Below are positions 1 through 9,475 of a DNA stretch of 20,476 nucleotides, piece by piece. The notes under the pieces are model-generated. The model was not told the origin of the DNA and searched no databases. It was given only the letters and a program-made list of their open reading frames with translations. The first letter of the stretch is position 1. Each line of letters starts with the position of its first letter. The stretch comes from Promethearchaeota archaeon. GTDB lineage: Archaea > Asgardarchaeota > Lokiarchaeia > Sigynarchaeales > SOKP01. The stretch covers positions 1 to 20,476 of the forward strand of contig WJIN01000108.1 in the NCBI GenBank assembly GCA_014730295.1. The letters run 5' to 3'. A program made the position numbers and the translations under genes.

Positions 1-1744
<1,744 letters not shown>

Positions 1745-1767
1745 TTACATCCTATCTGAGAGTAGAT

Positions 1768-1783
1768 GAGTTTTTTATTTAAG
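1768..1783 (-). promoter_or_regulatory. Weak TATA-like element upstream of the beta-galactosidase
   Basis: On the minus strand the segment reads CTTAAATAAAAAACTC, centred about 30 nt before the ATG at 1744. An archaeal TATA box here would give a very short leader. A purine-rich AGGATG lies just before the ATG and could pair weakly with 16S rRNA. The gene may instead be read through from the MFS gene. Confidence 0.3.
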
Positions 1784-1809
1784 ATGAATGAAATAAAGAT
1801 CTATTGCTA

Positions 1810-3045
1810 TTAATTTTTATTTCGACTATTCTTATACTTGTAATAGAACATAATCAGAGCGATAGTACCAATTATAGCCATAATTATACTCCACCAATAT
1901 CGATGAATAATACCTCGGACACTGAGGTCAAATATCGCACCTCCTACAATAGGGCCGATTATTTGTGCAATACTGTCTAAAGAAGTAGTATAACTATTTA
2001 TCCTCCCTTGTATCTTCCTACTTACAGATTGAGAAATCACACTTAAAAGGTTACCCCTTACAGAGGCCGCAGCAAAGCTGATAACAATCAGTAGAGTCAT
2101 CACAATAATCGCGTCATTAAATAATGCGATAATAGAAAACATGGCTACAAATAGGCTTAATCCCAATAATATCATATTTTTTTCCCCTATTTTTCTTAAT
2201 ACGGGTTTGAAAAAAGCAAAGCGAGTGATTGCTCGAAAAATCCCAGATATCGTGAGAATAAGCCCTATTTCGAATGCTACTAATCCCAGTATACTACTAA
2301 GAAATAGAGATATATTAGCCATTAATAATGTAAAAGAAATTGTGTGAAAACCCCATAAGATTAGTAAATATAAAGCATTTTTGTCCTTTAAAATTGAGAC
2401 CTTTATATTTTGCTCTTTCTTACCACGCTCTCTTAATTCCTCAGGCCACGACTCCTCTAATAATACCAAGGTCAAGATAATTGTAGTTAGAGATAAGAGT
2501 GATGCAAGCATCCCGGGACCAATAATCCCCAAGAACTCAAACAAAATTCCTCCCAATCCAGGTCCAATAAGAGAAGAAAGGACATGGGCGACACCTATAT
2601 TTGCCATCTGAACACCTCTATCTTTTGGAGGGACTACATCACTGATAATCGCTTTCGCTATCGGAAAATTACCCCCAAATATACCATCAATAACTCTTGA
2701 AAGAAAAATTAATAAAAGTGAATTTGAAAAGGCTAACATCAAAAACGCGGATAATGTCCCGAATTGAGATATTAACAGCATTGGTTTTCGTCCATAAGAA
2801 TCACTTAACCTCCCCCATAAGGGCGCAAAAAAAAGTGTAAACACCGCATTTACCGCAATTATAATCCCAATGATTGAAGGAGTTGTGTTGTAAATCTCTA
2901 TAAATGAGGGAAGAAAAGGAATAATAAGATAAAATCCTAAAATATCAATAAAAACAGCAGCCCATAATGGAAATAGTCGTGGATAACTTACGACTTTATC
3001 AATTTTTGTGTCTTTCCATTTTGATTCTGAAAGATCTTCCGCCAA
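1810..3045 (-). CDS. MFS transporter, DHA1 (drug/sugar efflux-like) family
   Basis: A 411-residue protein with about twelve hydrophobic segments, the usual size for a major facilitator superfamily permease. Residues 78-89 (GRLSDSYGRKPM) are the family's motif A loop between helices 2 and 3; LSRVIDGIFGG around 117-126 resembles motif B, and GPGLGG at 162-167 resembles motif C of the DHA1 (TetA-like) antiporters. A charged loop near residues 195-215 (EELRERGKKEQ) separates the two six-helix halves. It starts at TTG: an in-frame TAG lies two codons upstream, and there is no ATG or GTG before the first membrane helix. A good TATA box is centred about 28 nt before this TTG. The substrate cannot be read from sequence; lying just upstream of a beta-galactosidase, a sugar or glycoside is possible, but motif C points equally to proton-coupled export. 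Confidence 0.88.
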   Translation of the reverse strand: MAEDLSESKWKDTKIDKVVSYPRLFPLWAAVFIDILGFYLIIPFLPSFIEIYNTTPSIIGIIIAVNAVFTLFFAPLWGRLSDSYGRKPMLLISQFGTLSAFLMLAFSNSLLLIFLSRVIDGIFGGNFPIAKAIISDVVPPKDRGVQMANIGVAHVLSSLIGPGLGGILFEFLGIIGPGMLASLLSLTTIILTLVLLEESWPEELRERGKKEQNIKVSILKDKNALYLLILWGFHTISFTLLMANISLFLSSILGLVAFEIGLILTISGIFRAITRFAFFKPVLRKIGEKNMILLGLSLFVAMFSIIALFNDAIIVMTLLIVISFAAASVRGNLLSVISQSVSRKIQGRINSYTTSLDSIAQIIGPIVGGAIFDLSVRGIIHRYWWSIIMAIIGTIALIMFYYKYKNSRNKN

Positions 3046-3066
3046 TCCCTAATCACCAAATGAAAC

Positions 3067-3080
3067 GTTTATATAATAAT
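3067..3080 (-). promoter_or_regulatory. TATA box for the MFS gene, suggesting a leaderless mRNA
   Basis: The minus strand reads ATTATATAAAC, centred near 3073. Archaeal transcription normally begins about 25-27 nt downstream, which places the transcript start at or next to the TTG codon at 3045. Confidence 0.5.
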
Positions 3081-3213
3081 ATTAGAAGTTTTTAGTATCT
3101 GTAATAGTTTTCGAAATTGCGTTTTGGTTGGAAATACAAGATTTTACAAAAAATTTTTATTTATTCATTATAGGTCTTAAATGGAAAAGAAAATTTGAAT
3201 AATATAATAAGAT

Positions 3214-4056
3214 TTAATCTTTCAAGAAATCCATGATATACTGATTAACTTCAGGAGCTTTTTCTCTTGGGGATTCATGACCCGCATTTTCAATAACGAT
3301 TAATTTACTATTCGGTATTTGTTCATGTATTCTCTCATTCATTATTTTTGGGGTTTGTCTGTCCTTATCCGCGGTTAAAATTAATGTTTCAGCTTCTATG
3401 CTGGGCAAATCATCATACGCATCGTAAGTTCCAAGGGCATGGGCTTGATTTTTGATATCTTGGGGTCTTGATGGGTTCGTTTTACTGATTTCAATTAGAT
3501 CATTCGCTGAAAAGAGCCCGTAAAATACTTTATCTGGATTGTTCTCCATCTTTTTTCTAAATTTCCGATCAAATCCCATTTTAGCACCTTCAAAATATGC
3601 TTCCCTTGGGTTTTCTTGCATTCTGTAGTATTTTGAAATCTGTGATTCCTTATACATTTCTAATCCTGTTTCATCGCCCGGCCATTGGGGTAAGGTATTA
3701 ATGAGTATTAGTTTTTCCAATCGTGCTGGATAATTAATGGCAAAAGTTTGGACAATCATGCCTCCCAATGACCAGCCAAGAATATGAGCTTTTTCAATTC
3801 CCAGATGGTCCATTAATCCTGCGATATCATCGGCAAACATCTCCATTTTATATGGCTCATCTGGACGGTCAGATTTTCCTGCGCCTCTATTGTCAAATCT
3901 AATTACTTTAAAATGTTCAGCTAAAGGTTCGAATTGCGCGATCCACACTTCTTTATCCGCTCCGAATCCATGGACCAATATCAAGGGCTCTCCTTCCCCC
4001 TTAACTTCATAACAAATTTTAATTCCATTAATTTCAGCAAATTTTTCTTCGCTCAT
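3214..4056 (-). CDS. Alpha/beta-fold hydrolase, tandem paralog 1
   Basis: A 280-residue single-domain alpha/beta hydrolase with no signal peptide. The oxyanion-hole strand is LILVHGFG (25-32), the nucleophile elbow GWSLGG has Ser96, the acid is Asp232 (TADKDRQTP) and the base His260 (NAGHESP), so the triad is complete. Between core strand 6 and the acid lies a cap with the motif NPDKVFYGLFSANDLIE, shared with paralog 2 and in weaker form with paralog 3. Members of this branch include esterases, lactonases and haloperoxidase-like enzymes; the substrate cannot be told. It is the last and best conserved of three same-strand copies. Starts at ATG with a TATA-like element about 27 nt upstream and no Shine-Dalgarno sequence. 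Confidence 0.92.
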   Translation of the reverse strand: MSEEKFAEINGIKICYEVKGEGEPLILVHGFGADKEVWIAQFEPLAEHFKVIRFDNRGAGKSDRPDEPYKMEMFADDIAGLMDHLGIEKAHILGWSLGGMIVQTFAINYPARLEKLILINTLPQWPGDETGLEMYKESQISKYYRMQENPREAYFEGAKMGFDRKFRKKMENNPDKVFYGLFSANDLIEISKTNPSRPQDIKNQAHALGTYDAYDDLPSIEAETLILTADKDRQTPKIMNERIHEQIPNSKLIVIENAGHESPREKAPEVNQYIMDFLKD

Positions 4057-4073
4057 AGATAAATTTATGTTAA

Positions 4074-4090
4074 CTTTTTATTATAATTTA
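4074..4090 (-). promoter_or_regulatory. TATA box upstream of hydrolase paralog 1
   Basis: The minus strand reads TAAATTATAATAAAAAG, centred about 27 nt before the ATG at 4056. This implies the gene can be transcribed on its own despite lying in a same-strand array with gaps of about 50 nt. Confidence 0.45.
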
Positions 4091-4101
4091 TTAGTTTAGT
4101 G

Positions 4102-4938
4102 TTAATTTTTCAGAAATTCGATTAATAATTTATTTACTTCTGGGGCATGTGATAAATGGAGGAAATGCCCAGAGTTTGTTATAATTTCAATTTTACTATT
4201 TGGGATTCTCTTTTGGATTTTTAACATCGATGATTTCGGAGTTAATCGATCATGGGAACCAGAAATTAATAGCGTCTCGTGTTTAATATTCTCAATTTGG
4301 TCTAAAATATCATGAGATCTTAACGTATAGCTTAAATTCTCAATATCTTGAGGAGTGGAAGGATTTTTTGTGGTTTCTTCAATTAAATCATTTGCTGAAA
4401 ATATACCATAAAATTTCTTGTCGGGATTCATTTTCATTTTCTTTCTAAAATCCTTATGGAATAGTAGACGAGATTTTTTCCAAAATGATTTTTCCGGATC
4501 TCTCTTAAGCTCTCTGATCTCTTCCAATCGTCCTTTTTTGATTAATTCTGCGGTTTGTTCATCTGGTACCCGCGGATTAGTAGTCATTAGAACTAATTTA
4601 TTTACTTTATTTGGGTATTTTAAAGCAAAATATTGTGCTATCATCCCTCCTAACGATCGTCCAATAATATGTGCTGAATCCATCTCTAATGAATCCATTA
4701 ATCCCGCGATATCATCGGCAAGCATTTCCATAGTATACGGCATATCTGGTCTATCTGATTTACCAACCCCCCGCAAATCCACAGCAATTACTTTAAAATA
4801 CTCGCTTAGATCTTCTATTTGAGAATTCCATGTTTCTTTTTTTCCCCCTATTCCGTGAATTAAAACAACGGGACTTCCTACTCCTTTTTCAGTATAGCAA
4901 AGTTCTAATCCATTTATATTGGTGAATTTTTCGGTCAT
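4102..4938 (-). CDS. Alpha/beta-fold hydrolase, tandem paralog 2
   Basis: A 278-residue alpha/beta hydrolase, co-linear with paralog 1. The oxyanion segment is VVLIHGIGG, the elbow GRSLGG carries Ser95, the acid is Asp230 (SGSHDRLTP) and the base His258 (NSGHFLH). Trp of the paralog-1 elbow is Arg here and in paralog 3. The segment after His differs from the others (FLHLSH instead of ESP/GSP), and the cap begins with a more basic stretch (LKRDPEKSFWKKS). These changes lie near the active site and suggest a different substrate. It retains ADDIAGLMD and NPDKKFYGIFSANDLIE in common with paralog 1, so these two are the closest pair. ATG start, 51 nt after paralog 3. Confidence 0.92.
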   Translation of the reverse strand: MTEKFTNINGLELCYTEKGVGSPVVLIHGIGGKKETWNSQIEDLSEYFKVIAVDLRGVGKSDRPDMPYTMEMLADDIAGLMDSLEMDSAHIIGRSLGGMIAQYFALKYPNKVNKLVLMTTNPRVPDEQTAELIKKGRLEEIRELKRDPEKSFWKKSRLLFHKDFRKKMKMNPDKKFYGIFSANDLIEETTKNPSTPQDIENLSYTLRSHDILDQIENIKHETLLISGSHDRLTPKSSMLKIQKRIPNSKIEIITNSGHFLHLSHAPEVNKLLIEFLKN

Positions 4939-4960
4939 ATTCTTATATTAAATATTAACT

Positions 4961-4972
4961 CCTTTATTATGC
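4961..4972 (-). promoter_or_regulatory. TATA-like element upstream of hydrolase paralog 2
   Basis: The minus strand reads GCATAATAAAGG, centred about 28 nt before the ATG at 4938. The AAAGGAG within it is too far from the ATG (about 20 nt) to act as a ribosome binding site. Confidence 0.33.
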
Positions 4973-4989
4973 AAAATTATCTGCTATTA

Positions 4990-5817
4990 TTATTCTTGTA
5001 GAAAATTTTTGATTAATTCATTAATTTTTGGAGCTTTTGAGATAGGTGATCCATGTCCTGCTTTTTTTATTATTACTAATCTACTATTAGGTAACTTTTT
5101 ATGCATTTCAATCATTTGAGAATGGGGTAAAATTCTGTCATTCTCTGCACCAATTAATAAAATAGGACGTTTAATTGAGGATAATTTATCGATGAGATTA
5201 AAGTTCTTAAAGGAATAACCTTGATTTATAAGATCTTCCTTGTTAATTGTTCTATCTCTGAATTTATTGATTAAATCATTTAAGGTAAATAGATTATAGA
5301 ACTTTTTTGTAGGATTCTTCTTCAGTTCTCTTCTGAAACTACTATGAAATAAAAACATCGCGTCATTCCAAAATACTTCCTCTGGATTGACATTTTTAGT
5401 ACTTAATGAATTTAGTGAGGATTGAACAATAATTTCTCCCATTTCTCCTGAATAATGGGTATTTATGAGGATTACCTTATTTACCATCTCGGGATAAGAG
5501 ACTAAAAACTGTTGGACAATCATCCCGCCTAGACTTCTGCCCGCAATATGCGCCTTTTGGATGCCTAAAAAATCCATTACCGATTTTAAATCTTGTACAA
5601 AAGTTTCCATCTTGATTGGTTGGTTAGGATGATCTGACTCTCCCGAACATCTATTATCAAAATAAATAATTTTGAAATATTTACTCAGCTCTATAACTTG
5701 AGGCAACCAATCTTCTTTCTGTCCCCCATATCCATGAATTAGAATTAAAGGATATCCGCTTCCCGATATCTTATAACATAGTTCTATTCCGTTTACTTGA
5801 GCTTTCATATCTGCCAT
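4990..5817 (-). CDS. Alpha/beta-fold hydrolase, tandem paralog 3
   Basis: A 275-residue alpha/beta hydrolase, first of the three in transcription order and the most diverged. The oxyanion segment is LILIHGYGG, the elbow GRSLGG holds Ser95, the acid is Asp227 (GAENDRILP) and the base His255 (KAGHGSP). In the strand-4 loop the DNRGAGKSDRP or DLRGVGKSDRP of its sisters is changed to DNRCSGESDHPN, adding a Cys. The cap keeps NPTKKFYNLFTLNDLI but lacks the PS(R/T)PQDI segment that follows in the other two. The ATG at 5817 is followed by a second in-frame ATG three codons on, and either may be used. A hairpin with a T-run separates it from the radical SAM gene upstream. Confidence 0.92.
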   Translation of the reverse strand: MADMKAQVNGIELCYKISGSGYPLILIHGYGGQKEDWLPQVIELSKYFKIIYFDNRCSGESDHPNQPIKMETFVQDLKSVMDFLGIQKAHIAGRSLGGMIVQQFLVSYPEMVNKVILINTHYSGEMGEIIVQSSLNSLSTKNVNPEEVFWNDAMFLFHSSFRRELKKNPTKKFYNLFTLNDLINKFRDRTINKEDLINQGYSFKNFNLIDKLSSIKRPILLIGAENDRILPHSQMIEMHKKLPNSRLVIIKKAGHGSPISKAPKINELIKNFLQE

Positions 5818-5838
5818 AAATAATATAATTAAAACTAA

Positions 5839-5860
5839 AAATTTCTAATTGTAGAAATTT
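5839..5860 (-). terminator. Perfect 9-bp hairpin with 4-nt loop, probable terminator of the radical SAM gene
   Basis: AAATTTCTA and TAGAAATTT form a perfect inverted repeat around a 4-nt loop. On the minus strand it is followed by TTTTTAGTTTT and lies between the radical SAM stop and the start of hydrolase paralog 3. A terminator or a regulator-binding site would both fit; the AT-rich stem makes chance possible. Confidence 0.4.
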
Positions 5861-5920
5861 AATGTCGAATATTTTTAATATCTAATTAATTGGGAAAAAC
5901 TGCCTTCCAAGCTAAAAGTC

Positions 5921-6973
5921 TTATCTTTCACAAATTAGATGTCCACAATAACTACACCTTCCAAAATCATCGATATTTGATAGGTTTATATTAAAACCAG
6001 ATCTTTCTATAACCAAGTGCCCACAATTAGGACAAATTGTATTAGAACCTTTCTTACCATAGATATTTCCTAAGTATACATAATCAAATCCTGCAGATTT
6101 TGCCATTTCAAACGCATTTTCGAGAATATTTATCTCTGTTGATGAGGTAAAACTATGTTTTTCTGATTTGAAATAAGGAAAAGCACGAGTAAAATGTATT
6201 GGTGTTGATTTACCCAAACTCTTCTTTATATGTTCGATGATATTTTGAATTATAATTTCGTCAGTGTTAAAACCTTCTATTAATAAATTGGTAATTTCCA
6301 CATGTACATCATTTTGGACAAACAGTTTAGCATTTCTCCAAATTTTGTCATTATCCGCCCCACAAAATCTCTTAACCATCTCTAAATCTCCTTTAATATC
6401 GATATTAATCGCGTCCAGACCGTTATCTATTAGGTCGTTAGCAACATCTTCCGTCATATAACCATTCGATACATAAGTAGTATAAAGCCCTTCTTTTTTT
6501 GCCAATTTAAACACATCTAAAGAATATTCAAATAATAAAGTTGGTTCATTAAAGGAAATGGAGATTCCTTCGCAATTATTTTCAATGGCTTTTTCTATTA
6601 AATCTTCAGGAGATAAATAATATTTCACATTTCTTACTTTATCTTTAATAAGTATATCGGGGTGAGATAAATGATAATTTTGGCACCAGAAACAACTAAA
6701 ATTACATCCGTATGTTCCAACAGTATAGGCGGTAGAGCCCGGGTGGAAATTGTAGAAGGGTTTCTTTTCAATAGGATTAATTGATTCTGCGAGTATGTTT
6801 CCATAATTTATAGAGTGGATTTTACCGTCCATATTCATTCGGGTTCCACAAAACCCAGTATTTTCATTCATTATCTTACATTTCCGTTCACAAATCAGAC
6901 ATTGAGTAGTTTTTTCATCAATTTTATTCTGATATATACTTTTCTTTATAAATTTTTGATGGATGGAATTCAT
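5921..6973 (-). CDS. amrS: AmmeMemoRadiSam-type radical SAM enzyme
   Basis: A 350-residue protein matching the AmrS/PflA-like family. An N-terminal cysteine cluster (C25, C28, C32, C42; CLICERKCKI then GFCGTR) precedes NPIEKKPFYNFHPGS and the radical SAM signature with C90, C94 and C97 (GCNFSCFWCQN), which would bind the SAM-cleaving 4Fe-4S cluster. A C-terminal zinc ribbon (C314, C317, C340, C343; CPNCGHLVIERSGF and CSYCGHL) is typical of this family and absent from true pyruvate formate-lyase activases. The family's usual partners, AMMECR1 and MEMO-like proteins, are not in this window. Its substrate is not established. Unlike its neighbours it has a strong Shine-Dalgarno sequence, and it is divergent from the CocE-type gene. 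Confidence 0.92.
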   Translation of the reverse strand: MNSIHQKFIKKSIYQNKIDEKTTQCLICERKCKIMNENTGFCGTRMNMDGKIHSINYGNILAESINPIEKKPFYNFHPGSTAYTVGTYGCNFSCFWCQNYHLSHPDILIKDKVRNVKYYLSPEDLIEKAIENNCEGISISFNEPTLLFEYSLDVFKLAKKEGLYTTYVSNGYMTEDVANDLIDNGLDAINIDIKGDLEMVKRFCGADNDKIWRNAKLFVQNDVHVEITNLLIEGFNTDEIIIQNIIEHIKKSLGKSTPIHFTRAFPYFKSEKHSFTSSTEINILENAFEMAKSAGFDYVYLGNIYGKKGSNTICPNCGHLVIERSGFNINLSNIDDFGRCSYCGHLICER

Positions 6974-6977
6974 ATCA

Positions 6978-6985
6978 CTCTCCTT
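6978..6985 (-). promoter_or_regulatory. Strong Shine-Dalgarno sequence of amrS
   Basis: The minus strand reads AAGGAGAG, with six nt between GGAG and the ATG at 6973. This fixes the start and contrasts with the probably leaderless genes around it. Confidence 0.6.
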
Positions 6986-7007
6986 GATTATAAAATTGCA
7001 TTTCAGA

Positions 7008-7028
7008 GATTAAATATTATATGTATAG
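7008..7028 (-). promoter_or_regulatory. TATA box for amrS
   Basis: On the minus strand TACATATAATATTTAATC is centred near 7017, giving a start of transcription near 6991 and a leader of roughly 18 nt, long enough to contain the Shine-Dalgarno sequence. Confidence 0.45.
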
Positions 7029-7062
7029 AAAATATTTGATTCCTGGTTTCTTTTTCTCACAT

Positions 7063-7080
7063 CAAAAAAAATATATATAG
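7063..7080 (+). promoter_or_regulatory. TATA box for the CocE/NonD hydrolase gene
   Basis: CAAAAAAAATATATATAG is a clear A-rich BRE plus TATA element centred near 7074, 28 nt before the ATG at 7102. The mRNA should begin at or next to the ATG; no Shine-Dalgarno sequence is present. Confidence 0.55.
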
Positions 7081-7101
7081 AAAGCTATCGAATTAATAAC
7101 T

Positions 7102-9330
7102 ATGTTCAATTGGATTATATTAGTATTTTACTTTTTGGATATCAATAATTTCATTACTATCGAGCAAATATTAATTATAAACTTGCCGCTTTTGCTTTTT
7201 TCTCGAGGAATCTATATTCTTTTATTCCTTCTGAAATTTCGCGAAGAATATAATACGGGATTAAGTGATAAAGAAAAATCTGAAGTGAAGAGCATCGCTA
7301 TATATCACATCTTAAAGGAAATAGGAATTATTTTCATTGGTATAATATATTATCCTCTTGTCGTTTTTATTTTCTTCTATTCTTTAATGAGAGCAATAAA
7401 TCTTATTGAAATCATAGGAAAATCAAGTAGGAGTAATAAACTCGAATTCATAGGGAAAACACTTCTCTTTATATTTCCTATAGTGGGAATTCTTTTTTTT
7501 GGTCTTATGAATGAATTATACCCTCTTATTGCCGTTTCTCTTAGTATTCTTTATGCTCTTTATAAATTCAAGAGGAATCATTTATCAAATCTGATCAAAT
7601 ATATTGAAAAATATAATACTAAATTCTTAAATAGACGGGGTAAGTCAGGAAAAATTATAAAAATTATGGGGCTCTCTTTTCTAATTACATTTCCTTTCTC
7701 CTTTATTATCGTCGCTGGTGTATATAGTCCCCCTGAGAAAATAACTGTTATGGTTAAAATGAGCGACGGCGTCGAATTAGCTACCGATATTTACCTTGCT
7801 CCTGGTTCATTTGGAGCCTCTAGACCTGTTATTTTGGTCAGAACACCTTATGGAAAGGATTTGATGGGTGAATACTATGGTTTGCTTTATAATACTCAGA
7901 ACTATCATATGGTCGTCCAAGATTGTAGGGGGACATATGATTCTGGAGGGAAAGATGATTTCATCATCTTTATGGAGGCATATCGAGATGGAAATGAAAC
8001 CTTAAATTGGATCCTCGAACAAAGTTGGTGTAATGGAAAAATTGCGAGTGTGGGACCATCAGCACTCTGTATCAACCAATATTATTATGCAGGAATAAAT
8101 CCTGATGGTCTTGTGGGCCAATCGTTAATGATTGGTACTCCAGATCTTTATAAAACTAGCATATATCAAGGTGGAGCTCTAAAGCAGAATTTAGTTATCG
8201 AATGGATAAAGGGAGTAGCACCAGATAATTATGAATATCAACTTCAAACAATAATTGACCACCCATTAAAAGATTACTTATACAATACCACATCTCTTTT
8301 TATGGAAGCGGGCCCTAATTTCGCAAATGTAAGTGTTCCTGCACTTCATGTAGGGGGGTGGTATGATCCATTTCAGCAAGGAACAATAGATGGCTATATA
8401 GGTTATAATGAAAAATCCCGCGCTAAAGGAAAACAACTATTAATTATGACTCCTTCAACTCATGGATTACCTGGGGAGGGAAAATGCGGAGAAATAATAT
8501 TTCCTACAACTAATTATAATGGATTTAATTTATATTTTGATTGGGAACAGAGATTATTGGAGCATGTTTTACTAGGGACTCCCTTTGATTGGTCTGATAA
8601 CAGAGTTGCATACTATTTAATGGGAGATGTTGATGATGAGACGGTTGATGCCAATAAATACAAGTTTGCAAAAGACTGGCCTATACCTCATACTAATGAT
8701 ACTTGGTATCTTAATTCAACTGAAACAATAGGATTAGTAAATAATTCGAGACCATCAATCAATGTAAATCACTCATACCTATTTGATCCTCGTGATCCAG
8801 TTCCTACCGTAGGAGGGAATAATTTACTGCTAAATTCGGGGGCTTACGATCAACAAGAAGTGGAGTCAAGAGATGATGTGTTAGTATTTACTTCTGCTTA
8901 TCTGGATGAACCGTACACAATTGTAGGAAAAATATGGGCGGAATTAGATGTCATGTCAAATTGCACTAACACCGATTTTACAGTTAAATTATGTGATGTG
9001 TATCCCGATGGAAGATCTATATTAATAGCAGATGGAATTATTAATGCCGCCAGAAGGGATGGTTTTAATCAAACAGCTCCTGATTTAAATCTAAATGGTG
9101 TCGAAAAAGTCATTATTGATTTATGGTCTACAGCATATCAATTTAATACGGGACATAGAATCAGGGTATCGATATCAAGTTCAAATTATCCGCGTTTTGG
9201 AATTAATCCCAATACGGGAGAGGAACCGAAGTTGTATCCATATCAATATCTTCAAAGAACCATTGCTAATAACACTATATTAACTGGGGGTATCTATAAT
9301 TCGTCAATAATTCTACCTCGATTAATATAA
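7102..9330 (+). CDS. Membrane-anchored CocE/NonD (S15-type) hydrolase
   Basis: A 742-residue protein. Residues 1-208 hold four to six hydrophobic helices (about 5-45, 68-105, 115-155, 188-207) with basic loops; residues 213-735 form a CocE/NonD (X-Pro dipeptidyl-peptidase S15) hydrolase. Recognisable parts are MSDGVELATDIY, RTPYGKD, QDCRGTYDSGG, the nucleophile region SVGPSALC (Ser320), GGWYDPFQQGT (Asp422) and PSTHG (His454), followed by the C-terminal jelly-roll ending in SISSSNYPRFGINPNTGE. The usual glycine two or three residues after the Ser (GxSYxG) is replaced by Leu-Cys. The family cleaves esters, amides or X-Pro peptides. The catalytic part follows a final helix and several Asn-x-Ser/Thr sites occur, so it probably faces outside. 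Family members usually lack the membrane part. It converges on the next gene. Confidence 0.9.
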   Translation: MFNWIILVFYFLDINNFITIEQILIINLPLLLFSRGIYILLFLLKFREEYNTGLSDKEKSEVKSIAIYHILKEIGIIFIGIIYYPLVVFIFFYSLMRAINLIEIIGKSSRSNKLEFIGKTLLFIFPIVGILFFGLMNELYPLIAVSLSILYALYKFKRNHLSNLIKYIEKYNTKFLNRRGKSGKIIKIMGLSFLITFPFSFIIVAGVYSPPEKITVMVKMSDGVELATDIYLAPGSFGASRPVILVRTPYGKDLMGEYYGLLYNTQNYHMVVQDCRGTYDSGGKDDFIIFMEAYRDGNETLNWILEQSWCNGKIASVGPSALCINQYYYAGINPDGLVGQSLMIGTPDLYKTSIYQGGALKQNLVIEWIKGVAPDNYEYQLQTIIDHPLKDYLYNTTSLFMEAGPNFANVSVPALHVGGWYDPFQQGTIDGYIGYNEKSRAKGKQLLIMTPSTHGLPGEGKCGEIIFPTTNYNGFNLYFDWEQRLLEHVLLGTPFDWSDNRVAYYLMGDVDDETVDANKYKFAKDWPIPHTNDTWYLNSTETIGLVNNSRPSINVNHSYLFDPRDPVPTVGGNNLLLNSGAYDQQEVESRDDVLVFTSAYLDEPYTIVGKIWAELDVMSNCTNTDFTVKLCDVYPDGRSILIADGIINAARRDGFNQTAPDLNLNGVEKVIIDLWSTAYQFNTGHRIRVSISSSNYPRFGINPNTGEEPKLYPYQYLQRTIANNTILTGGIYNSSIILPRLI

Positions 9331-9340
9331 AGTCAAATAT

Positions 9341-9360
9341 TTTTTATATTTTTTTTCTTA
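9341..9360 (+). terminator. T-rich terminator after the CocE/NonD gene
   Basis: About ten nt after the stop a run of T-rich DNA (TTTTTATATTTTTTTTC) follows without a hairpin, the usual form of an intrinsic archaeal terminator. Confidence 0.45.
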
Positions 9361-9458
9361 ATTTGAAAACTTGTGTTTTTAATTTATAGATCAAATCAAT
9401 TTCCTCAAATCTAATAAAAAAACTAACATCAAGTGAATATAAGTTATTTCCATCTAAG

Positions 9459-9475
9459 TAAAGAAAAAAAGAGAA
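9459..9475 (-). terminator. T-rich terminator after the five-helix membrane protein
   Basis: Directly after the stop codon the minus strand reads TTCTCTTTTTTTCTTTACT, a T-run suitable for archaeal termination between the two convergent genes. Confidence 0.4.

Noticed and set aside
1810..3045. Tetracycline-resistance (TetA) assignment of the MFS protein
   Set aside because: Motifs A and C are general to DHA1 transporters; nothing in sequence or context supports a specific drug.
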